Of a stretch of DNA of 11,660 nucleotides, positions 6,655 through 11,660 are shown piece after piece. The stretch is from positions 1 to 11,660 of the forward strand of contig CAMLCX010000112.1 in NCBI GenBank assembly GCA_946478635.1. Direction: 5' to 3'. Position 1 is the first letter of the stretch. Each line of letters begins with the position of its first letter. The translations under genes were made by a program, and so were the position numbers. This DNA is from an uncultured Pseudomonadota bacterium (lineage in GTDB: Bacteria; Desulfobacterota_B; Binatia; UBA9968). A model generated the notes under the pieces. The model did no database searches. It had not been told where the DNA came from and saw only the letters and a list, made by a program, of their open reading frames with translations.

Positions 6655-7123
6655 CTTCAAACCGATCGGAGTGATTCATACAAAGGCCAGTGATGACGGC
6701 GTGAAAGATAAAGGCGACCAGGAAGGCGAGTTGGAAATCTTCGCCGAGTTTGCCGACGGCCTTGACGGCGTCGACGGGTATTCGCATTTGTTCGTCTTGG
6801 TCTACTTTGACCGGCTACGGCCGGAACAGATTGGCCCGTTGAAAGTGAAGCCGCGAGCCTTGCTCCGCCGAGGATTCAAACTCGCGGACTTGCCTGAGCT
6901 CGGCGTTTTTGCGCTCGATTCTCCGACGCGGCCAAATCCCATCGGCCTCACGCTCGTGCGCGTTTTGCGACGCGATGGAAGGAGGATCATTGTGCGCGGG
7001 CTGGATTTTTTTGACGGCACGCCGATCCTCGATATCAAGACCTATCGAAGCCAGTATCGCACCGACGAGTTCACCGTGCCCGAGTGGTTTCGCAAGTTGG
7101 CCGGTTCGATGGGACATGTCTGA
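6644..7123 (+). CDS. trmO: TrmO/TsaA-like tRNA methyltransferase-family protein
   Basis: The 159-residue protein has the TrmO (YaeB/TsaA) beta-barrel fold motifs: IGVIHT (8-13), [12 protein letters not shown] (41-52), [16 protein letters not shown] (92-107) and DGTPILDIK (124-132). In characterised relatives this domain uses S-adenosylmethionine to N6-methylate threonylcarbamoyl-adenosine 37 of tRNAs. At about 160 residues it is a single-domain form; E. coli TrmO is longer (about 235) with a C-terminal extension. The start at 6644 has AGGGAG upstream and overlaps the ATPase by 11 bases, so it is co-translated with an exporter. That is unexpected for a housekeeping tRNA enzyme. It may instead modify another substrate; only the fold is firm. 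Confidence 0.85.
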   Translation: MEISFKPIGVIHTKASDDGVKDKGDQEGELEIFAEFADGLDGVDGYSHLFVLVYFDRLRPEQIGPLKVKPRALLRRGFKLADLPELGVFALDSPTRPNPIGLTLVRVLRRDGRRIIVRGLDFFDGTPILDIKTYRSQYRTDEFTVPEWFRKLAGSMGHV

Positions 7124-7130
7124 ACTGACA
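7117..7130. promoter_or_regulatory. Candidate upstream activator site (TGTC-N6-GACA)
   Basis: A 4-bp inverted repeat spans the stop codon of the preceding gene, with its centre about 110 bp upstream of the -24 element at 7235. The word TGACAAT recurs at 7188-7194. The arms are short, so chance is quite possible. Confidence 0.22.
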
Positions 7131-7233
7131 ATCGTAATGCATCGTTTTGTCGATCTTGATTATGCAACGCCATTGTTTTTGCGTTTCTGACAATTCCCTG
7201 CTCGTAACCCTTTGGTAATCAAGCGATGTCCGC

Positions 7234-7249
7234 TGGCATAACGGTTGCT
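7234..7249 (+). promoter_or_regulatory. Sigma-54 (-24/-12) promoter of the OB-fold gene
   Basis: The site is TGGCATAACGGTTGCT, with GG at 7235-7236 and GC at 7247-7248 and a single C-to-T change from the core consensus. It shares CGGTTGCT with the exporter promoter. The predicted start near 7260 leaves a leader of about 46 nt, ending in a strong GGAGGTGA ribosome binding site. Confidence 0.8.
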
Positions 7250-7305
7250 GAATTACCCGGTACGCTCCGTTAAATCGAGATAAGCGAAGAGAGGAGGTGA
7301 AACAG

Positions 7306-7770
7306 ATGAAAAAGATGAGTCTTGTATTTGCAATTGCGATGGTCGGCTTTTTTGCGTTCGCGGCGCTCTCGTTTGCGCAGCCAAGAGGCGGAATGATGTG
7401 GCGCGGTAGCGGCGGCTGGGGACCAGGGACGCCCTACAACAAAATGTACGATCCCAAGACCGTCGAAACCATCAGCGGCGAGGTCATCAGCGTCGATCGG
7501 ATCACGCCGAATAAGGGCATGGCCGGCGGGGTCCACATGATCGTGAAAACCGATAAGGAAACGATCTCCGTGCAGCTCGGTCCGAGTTTCTACATTGAAA
7601 ATCAGGATGTCAAACTCCAAGCGAAGGACAAAGTCGAAGTGAAGGGTTCGAAAATTACCTTCGGTGGCAAGCCCGCGATCATCGCGGCAGAAGTGAAGAA
7701 AGGCGACGAAGTGTTGAAACTACGCGACGATGCTGGCTTTCCAGTGTGGAGCGGCTGGAGGCGGCGCTAG
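7306..7770 (+). CDS. Secreted OB-fold-like protein of unknown function
   Basis: The protein has 154 residues with a clear Sec signal peptide: MKKMSLVFAIAMVGFFAFAA then LSFA, with likely cleavage after A24. The mature part has a Gly/Met/Trp-rich stretch (26-48). A beta-rich domain of about 90 residues follows (ISGEVISVDR, GGVHMIVKTDKETISVQLGP, DKVEVKGSKITFGG), resembling bacterial OB-fold (YdeI/BOF-like) or DUF5666-type periplasmic proteins. It ends WSGWRRR. There are no cysteines, so no disulfide or lipobox. The ATG at 7306 is chosen because GGAGGTGA lies five bases upstream; an in-frame GTG at 7297 is inside that ribosome binding site. The fold is inferred from pattern, and the ligand is unknown. 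Confidence 0.8.
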   Translation: MKKMSLVFAIAMVGFFAFAALSFAQPRGGMMWRGSGGWGPGTPYNKMYDPKTVETISGEVISVDRITPNKGMAGGVHMIVKTDKETISVQLGPSFYIENQDVKLQAKDKVEVKGSKITFGGKPAIIAAEVKKGDEVLKLRDDAGFPVWSGWRRR

Positions 7771-7781
7771 CGGTAAAGCGC

Positions 7782-7803
7782 CTGTGATGTTCATCGATCA
7801 CAG
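7782..7803. terminator. Hairpin between OB-fold and TauE genes
   Basis: CTGTGAT and ATCACAG form a perfect 7-bp stem around an 8-base loop, 12 bp after the OB-fold stop codon. A second short stem, GCAG-CA-CTGC, followed by TCTTTT lies about 10 bp further. It may be an attenuator or partial terminator lowering expression of the next gene. The arm spacing (TGTGA-N10-TCACA) does not fit a CRP site. Confidence 0.4.
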
Positions 7804-7835
7804 CCGCAGCACTGCTCTTTTGTGGTGGATGCTTG

Positions 7836-8219
7836 ATGATTGCATGGCAGCTGTTTGTACTGATCGGCACCCTCGGCGGGATCCTAGCAGGGCTGTTTGG
7901 GGTGGGTGGCGGCATCGTTATCGTCCCAGCGTTGATTTACTGGGCCGGCTTTTCGCAGCATGAAGCGACGGGGACGAGTTTAGCGGTGTTGCTGCCACCC
8001 ATCGGGCTTGGTGCAGCGCTGGAATATTATCGGTTGGGAAACGTCAACATTTATGCCGCCGTGATTTTAGCGGTGACGATGTTTGCCGGTTCTTGGTTGG
8101 GCGCGTTTGCCGCTAACAAAATTGCCGGCCCTTACCTCCGGCTCGGCTTCGGCGTGTTCGTTTGGTTCTTGGGAGGTTATCTCATCTACGGCGCCTTCCA
8201 AAGGTTGGGTTGGCTATGA
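7836..8219 (+). CDS. Half-size TauE/SafE (TSUP) membrane permease
   Basis: The 127-residue protein has about four hydrophobic segments (roughly 5-33, 45-63, 71-93, 100-120). The N-terminal TauE/SafE signature is present, GGILAGLFGVGGGIVIVPAL (14-33), followed by ATGTSLA. Full-length family members have about 250 residues and two such repeats, so this is a half-size form that would be expected to dimerise. The family exports or imports sulfite, sulfoacetate and other anions, and the substrate here is unknown. ATG 7836 follows a GGTGG motif seven bases upstream; TTG 7833 is an alternative. It is probably co-transcribed with the OB-fold gene. The ends look natural, so I see no truncation scar, but a lost second half cannot be excluded. 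Confidence 0.8.
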   Translation: MIAWQLFVLIGTLGGILAGLFGVGGGIVIVPALIYWAGFSQHEATGTSLAVLLPPIGLGAALEYYRLGNVNIYAAVILAVTMFAGSWLGAFAANKIAGPYLRLGFGVFVWFLGGYLIYGAFQRLGWL

Positions 8220-8522
8220 TTACTCGTTGAGGGCCATTGAGTGATCGGCGGCGTGCTGCTCAGTTTAGGTTCGATGGGTGATGAAAAAATAAAGCGATCT
8301 TTGCTGCGGGAATGTCTATCCGTTTATACAGAATAATTTTCTCAAGATCGGTGGTTACGGCAAGTTGACGGTTTCCGCGTTACCCGGGGTCCGGCCATGG
8401 GGCTTGATTGTCCCTTTCGTCATCGTTGGGACCGCGTCTTGATCTGGCTCAGCCACAAAAGAATTTGATTTTGATCGATCGCTCACAACCACCGCGTATC
8501 ATTAAGTCCGAGGAGGTTGCTT
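8220..8522. other. Non-coding interval before the usp gene
   Basis: About 300 bp hold no convincing gene on either strand. I see one sigma-70-like promoter (listed separately), a GATCGATC palindrome near 8473, and the GAGGAGG ribosome binding site of the stress protein at 8510-8516. No GG-N10-GC element of sigma-54 type was found by scanning each GG. Confidence 0.6.
8301..8329 (+). promoter_or_regulatory. Candidate sigma-70 promoter of the usp gene
   Basis: TTGCTG (8301-8306) and TTATAC (8324-8329) are exactly 17 bp apart, a good -35/-10 arrangement in an AT-rich patch. It implies a long leader of about 187 nt to the ATG at 8523, which is unusual but possible. Confidence 0.4.
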
Positions 8523-8960
8523 ATGAGTTTTCGGAAAATTCTTGTTGCCGTTGACGAGAGCGCATTTGCGGCGCGCGCTGCCGATGTCGGTTTCGATTTG
8601 GGGCGGTCCCTCGGAGCTGGAGTGGCAATTGTTCATGTGGTCGATCCTTCCGTTGTTGCGTATGCTCCCGAGGGTGGCATTCCCGCAAGCGAACTCGTCA
8701 CTCTGGCTCAGCAGGATAGCAGAAGACTGCTTGCCGCATTGGGTCAGCGTGCCGCGTTGCAGCCGGCGCCCCTGGAATTCATTCATGTCGGAAAGCCGGC
8801 GGCCGAGATCGTGAAGGCGGCGAAAGACTGGCCTGCGGATCTCATCGTCATCGGCAGTCATGGACGCGGGGGAGTGGGGCGGCTGTTGTTGGGCAGCGTT
8901 GCCGAGGCGGTGATGCGCCACGCCGCATGTCCTGTTCTGGTCGTACGCGCAGAAACGTAA
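8523..8960 (+). CDS. Universal stress protein (UspA family, ATP-binding type)
   Basis: This is a single Usp domain of 145 residues. The first strand KILVAVDES (5-13) carries the adenine-contacting Asp11. The ATP-binding motif G-x2-G-x9-G-S is intact at G111, G114, G124 and S125 (GSHGRGGVGRLLLGS), and CPVLVV closes the domain. This places it in the ATP-binding (MJ0577/Rv2623-like) subgroup, usually linked to starvation, hypoxia or redox stress. ATG 8523 is chosen over a TTG at 8517 because GAGGAGG lies six bases upstream. It is separated from both neighbours by long intergenic gaps, and a likely terminator follows, so it is probably monocistronic. Confidence 0.93.
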   Translation: MSFRKILVAVDESAFAARAADVGFDLGRSLGAGVAIVHVVDPSVVAYAPEGGIPASELVTLAQQDSRRLLAALGQRAALQPAPLEFIHVGKPAAEIVKAAKDWPADLIVIGSHGRGGVGRLLLGSVAEAVMRHAACPVLVVRAET

Positions 8961-9024
8961 CCCCGGTCGATAAACTGCCGGGGGCGAGTCACTCGTCTGC
9001 GCCGGCGCGGTCCGTTCTTGGCAG

Positions 9025-9063
9025 CCTCGCTTCTCTCGACGCGAACCGCGAGGTTGGTTTTTT
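9025..9063 (+). terminator. Possible terminator after usp
   Basis: CCTCGC (9025-9030) pairs with GCGAGG (9048-9053) around a 17-base loop that itself contains CGCG-AAC-CGCG potential, and TTGG-TTTTTT follows. A separate stem, CCCCGG-N11-CCGGGG, lies immediately after the stop at 8961-8983 without a T-tract. Confidence 0.4.
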
Positions 9064-9157
9064 CACTACTGGGTATCCTAGCTATTTCGCAATGATGAAG
9101 TAGCTTCCTTTCGTGACGATATGCTTCGAAACTCCCAATGTCTTTATTGGAGGTCGT

Positions 9158-10867
9158 ATGGTCCAGCAAGCTGAGTCGCAATCGATTCGTTCGAGTCAGA
9201 CAGATACGCGCCGTCGGGTGCTCATTGTCGGCGGGGTAGCGGGTGGCGCGTCCTGCGCGGCGCGGCTACGGCGGCTCGATGAAACCGTTGAGATTGTCAT
9301 GTTCGATCGGGGGCCGTATGTCTCGTTCGCAAATTGCGGCCTGCCGTACTACGTCGGCAACGTCATTTCTGATGAGAGCCGACTTTTGGTGGCCTCGCGA
9401 GAGATGTTTCACGAGCGCTTCAATATTGACGTGCACACCGAGACCGAAGTCACTGGCATCGACCGCGGCGCTTGCACGATCACGGTGCGCGACGCGCGCG
9501 CCGGCGACACCCGCTTGGAGAGCTACGACGCGCTGGTGTTGTCACCGGGCGCGGCGCCGATCCGACCGCCGCTGCCAGGTGTGGCGCTGCCCGGCGTTTT
9601 CGCCGTGCGCACCATTCCGGACTCGCGCCGCATCCGTTCCTGGATTGTCGATCACAGTGCGAAAACAGCCGTCGTTGTCGGTGGCGGTTTCATCGGTTTG
9701 GAGATGGTCGAAAACCTGATCCAACGCGGCCTGTCAGTGACAGTTCTGGAGAAGCTGCCCCAGCTCATGCCGCCGCTGGACCCCGAGATGGCGACACCCC
9801 TGATGGAGCACCTTGTCGTCGAGGGAGTGAAGCTCCATTTGGGCGACGGGCTTGCGGGCATCGAAGAGCGCGACGGTGCCGGCCTGGTTGTCGTCGCCGA
9901 GAGCGGCGCGCGTTTGCCCGCGGATCTCGTCATCCTGGCCATCGGCGTTCGGCCCGAGACCGCTCTCGCTAAGGACGCCGGTCTCGAGATCGGGCCTCGG
10001 GGTGGCATCGTGGTCGATGCGCAGATGCGCACAGCCGATCCGCGTATCTGGGCAGTGGGCGATGTCGTCGAAGTGCAAGATGTGATGACGGGTCAAGAAA
10101 CCGTGCTGCCGCTCGCCGGACCAGCCAATCGGCAAGGACGAGTTGCCGCCGAATCAATCGCCGGACGGGCGACGCAGTTCCGCGGCGTGCAAGCAACGGC
10201 CGTGGTCGGTGTGTTGGGTCTGACCGTCGCATCGACCGGCGCCAGCGAGAAAGGACTGCGGCGCGCCGGCGTTACGAGCTTCGAGAAAGTCTACCTTCAC
10301 CCGGGTCATCACGCCGGCTACTACCCAGGCGCACGGCAGATCCATCTAAAACTTTTGTTCTCGGTGCCCGACGGGCGTATCCTCGGCGCTCAAGCCGTGG
10401 GCTTCGAAGGCGTGGAGAAGCGCATCGATGTCATCGCAACTGCAATTCAGTTCAACGGTACGGTGCACGATCTTGCTGAGGCCGAACTGTGTTACGCGCC
10501 GCAGTTTGGCGCGGCGAAAGATCCTGTCAATCTCGCCGGCATGCTCGCCGAGAATGTATTGAATGGCGACATGCCTGTGGCCGATTGGCTGGAGCTTGAG
10601 CGGACTGATGCGTTGTTACTCGACGTGCGCGAAGGGGACGAGTTTAACCACGGGCACATACCCAAAGCGATCAACCTGCCGCTCTCGCAGCTGCGCTCCC
10701 GTTACGCCGAGCTGCCAAAGGATCGCGACATCTGGGTATGCTGCGCGGTCGGACAGCGGGCGTACTTCGCGACACGATTCCTTGCGCAACACGGTTATCG
10801 AACGCTGAATTTGTCCGGAGGTCATACGACTTACAGGGCGCTGAAGGCCGCCGGCCTTGCGCCGTGA
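9158..10867 (+). CDS. CoA-disulfide reductase-type flavoprotein fused to rhodanese
   Basis: The protein has 569 residues. Residues about 20-345 are the FAD/NAD(P)H pyridine nucleotide-disulfide oxidoreductase core: FAD-binding GGVAGG (25-30), redox Cys60 in SFANCGLPYY, NAD(P)-binding GGGFIG (175-180), and the second FAD contact WAVGD (298-302). Residues about 346-465 form the dimerisation domain with HAGYYPGA (385-392). Residues about 480-565 form a rhodanese domain with the active-site loop CAVGQR (C529, R534). This is the CoADR-RHD architecture, which reduces CoA disulfide, CoA-persulfide or polysulfide. ATG 9158 is chosen because GGAGG lies four bases upstream; a GTG at 9113 is in frame but lacks such a site. 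The residues preceding the FAD motif (1-19) are a non-conserved extension. It appears monocistronic. Confidence 0.93.
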   Translation: MVQQAESQSIRSSQTDTRRRVLIVGGVAGGASCAARLRRLDETVEIVMFDRGPYVSFANCGLPYYVGNVISDESRLLVASREMFHERFNIDVHTETEVTGIDRGACTITVRDARAGDTRLESYDALVLSPGAAPIRPPLPGVALPGVFAVRTIPDSRRIRSWIVDHSAKTAVVVGGGFIGLEMVENLIQRGLSVTVLEKLPQLMPPLDPEMATPLMEHLVVEGVKLHLGDGLAGIEERDGAGLVVVAESGARLPADLVILAIGVRPETALAKDAGLEIGPRGGIVVDAQMRTADPRIWAVGDVVEVQDVMTGQETVLPLAGPANRQGRVAAESIAGRATQFRGVQATAVVGVLGLTVASTGASEKGLRRAGVTSFEKVYLHPGHHAGYYPGARQIHLKLLFSVPDGRILGAQAVGFEGVEKRIDVIATAIQFNGTVHDLAEAELCYAPQFGAAKDPVNLAGMLAENVLNGDMPVADWLELERTDALLLDVREGDEFNHGHIPKAINLPLSQLRSRYAELPKDRDIWVCCAVGQRAYFATRFLAQHGYRTLNLSGGHTTYRALKAAGLAP

Positions 10868-11007
10868 GCTTACGGGAAAATGAATCTCATACCGTTCTTG
10901 TAGCAAGTGAGAGATCATCCCGCTTCTTTTGAGGTCAATTTGTTGTTCCCTGATTCGAGTAATATTCCGCCCAAAGCCGTCTATCTCATTTTCATCCACG
11001 CCGACTG

Positions 11008-11037
11008 CGAGTTTGACTCGAACCGGTTCCGTGAACC
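11008..11037. repeat. Two tandem mini-hairpins between convergent genes
   Basis: CGAGT-TTG-ACTCG (11008-11020) and GGTTC-CGT-GAACC (11025-11037) are perfect 5-bp stems with three-base loops, four bases apart, in the 219-bp gap between convergent genes. They could stop or shield either transcript. No T-tract follows on either strand. The rest of 10868-11086 shows no gene. Confidence 0.35.
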
Positions 11038-11086
11038 TGTGTGGTGCCGACGCGTCAGGCATGCCAGAAGGGGCGGCGGATCAATG

Positions 11087-11374
11087 TTAGCGCGGCTTTG
11101 GTTTCTGTTTCTTTTTTTTGGATTTGGATACCGGCTGCCATTGTTGCCGGATCAAGTTTGCCAGGGCCTTACCGACCGGAAACTTGTGTCCAACGGATAG
11201 GATAACGTCCTTCAGTTCATTTTCGCTACAAGTAAAGGCACGTTTTCCATCCCCCGCCGGAACGTCGAGATCGAGGGCGTTATACCCAATAGAATGCCTG
11301 GGCAGGCACTCTTTCAAAAGCCGGTATTCATCGGTGGGCAAAACAAAAAAGAAGTCGCGAACGCGTTTAGTCAT
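11087..11374 (-). CDS. Hypothetical small protein with lysine-rich C-terminal tail
   Basis: This 95-residue leftward reading frame begins MTKRVRDFFFVLPTDEYRLL and contains GYNALDLDVPAGDGKRAFTC and a region that looks helical, VGKALANLIRQQW. It ends in a strongly basic tail, SKSKKKKQKPKPR. I do not recognise a family. There is no signal peptide or membrane segment. The body looks like a small folded domain and the tail like a nucleic-acid- or membrane-phosphate-binding extension. The ribosome binding site before ATG 11374 is poor, which lowers confidence. The tail is encoded by an A8 run at about 11112-11120 where polymerase slippage could change the C-terminus. It converges on the CoA-disulfide reductase gene. 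Confidence 0.55.
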   Translation of the reverse strand: MTKRVRDFFFVLPTDEYRLLKECLPRHSIGYNALDLDVPAGDGKRAFTCSENELKDVILSVGHKFPVGKALANLIRQQWQPVSKSKKKKQKPKPR

Positions 11375-11660
11375 TCCAACGAGTTAATCGCAAGTCAGCA
11401 GAAAAGCAAGCCCGGCGCTAGCTAGTCTCGCGGGCCGATAGGACTATTTCGCGCTCAATCCTGGGCGGAAAAGCATGGCGCAGGTTGCGCCGGCAAATGC
11501 CGATAGGTCTCTCGTTTGGCAAAGAGTCCGTCGGTATTGATGCCGGATGAGCGCTAACTCCTCGGGTGCGATCAAACCCTCGGTTGCCGTTTCTTTGCAT
11601 CCTTGCAAAGGCCCCCGCGTTGTTTCGCAAGCCTGAAAAAATAAGTGGGAATTTTCAGCT
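11375..11660. other. Hairpin-rich interval without a clear gene
   Basis: No convincing gene was found. Three perfect hairpins occur: GGCGCA-GGT-TGCGCC (11477-11491), CGGCA-AA-TGCCG (11491-11502) and CTTTGCA-TCCT-TGCAAAG (11593-11610). The word GCCGATAGG is directly repeated at 11434-11442 and 11499-11507. A leftward frame is open from the right edge to a stop at 11446-11444 (about 71 codons, including GLIAPEELALIRHQYRR). It could be the 3' end of a gene beyond the window, but its third-position bases show no strong coding bias. Confidence 0.4.

Noticed and set aside
7782..7803. CRP-like operator TGTGAT...ATCACA
   Set aside because: The half-sites are ten bases apart (TGTGA-N10-TCACA) rather than the six needed for CRP/FNR; a hairpin is the simpler reading.
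8425..8445. TTGGGACCGCGTCTTGAT as a sigma-54 promoter of usp
   Set aside because: No GC stands ten bases after either GG, and the -12 box reads TTGA.
9019..9036. TTGGCAGCCTCGCTTCTC as a sigma-54 promoter of the CoA-disulfide reductase
   Set aside because: The -24 box is good but the -12 dinucleotide is TC, not GC, and the site overlaps the likely terminator stem.
11010..11040. tRNA T-arm-like GGTTCGAGTC on the minus strand
   Set aside because: The flanking bases do not form the 5-bp T stem and no acceptor or anticodon arm is seen; it is part of two mini-hairpins.
10616..11062. Long leftward reading frame overlapping the CoA-disulfide reductase 3' end
   Set aside because: It is antisense to a well-supported rhodanese domain and shows no recognisable domain.

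Overview
The window reads as chromosomal DNA of a Gram-negative, moderately GC-rich bacterium. The evidence is a tripartite-type exporter with an inner-membrane-anchored periplasmic adaptor, an exported protein with a Sec signal, strong GGAGG ribosome binding sites, and several -24/-12 (sigma-54) promoters. The gene mix (bacterial cyclic-2,3-diphosphoglycerate synthetase homologue, PaaA-like di-iron protein, CoA-disulfide reductase with rhodanese) is typical of environmental proteobacterial or deltaproteobacterial-like lineages, NC10, Rokubacteria or Binatota. I cannot fix the phylum from sequence alone. No rRNA, tRNA, CRISPR array or insertion sequence was seen.

Layout. The left edge holds the 5' end of a leftward cyclic-2,3-diphosphoglycerate synthetase-like gene (1-237). 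A 471-bp divergent intergenic region separates it from a rightward CoA-binding/CBS-domain fusion gene (709-1674). Next come a PaaA-family di-iron protein (1942-2658) and a 63-residue companion (2675-2866), then a degenerate region with an OsmC-like pseudogene (about 3001-3168). A tightly overlapped operon follows: membrane-fusion protein, FtsX-type permease, ATPase and TrmO-like protein (3441-7123). After it lie a secreted OB-fold-like protein (7306-7770) and a half-size TauE/SafE permease (7836-8219). The right part has a universal stress protein (8523-8960), a CoA-disulfide reductase-rhodanese fusion (9158-10867), and a leftward small unknown gene with a lysine-rich tail (11087-11374). The last 286 bp are rich in hairpins and have no convincing gene.

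The most striking feature is regulatory. Five consecutive transcription units (cDPGS-like gene, CoA/CBS protein, di-iron pair, exporter operon, OB-fold/TauE pair) are each preceded by a GG-N10-GC element. All five have an identical TTGCT at -12, and each predicted start site lies about 33-60 nt upstream of the start codon. One element (3361-3376) matches the core sigma-54 consensus exactly. No sigma-54 activator gene lies in the window. Usp and the CoA-disulfide reductase lack such an element; Usp has a sigma-70-like candidate instead.

How the genes may work together (inference). The units share stress and CoA/thiol/sulfur themes: CoA- and adenylate-sensing domains, Usp, CoA-disulfide reduction, a rhodanese, a sulfite/sulfonate-type permease and an OsmC remnant. 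Added to these are an envelope exporter and a di-iron oxygenase-like protein. A sigma-54-dependent stress or redox regulon is the simplest reading, but its inducer and the substrates of the exporter and di-iron protein cannot be read from the DNA.
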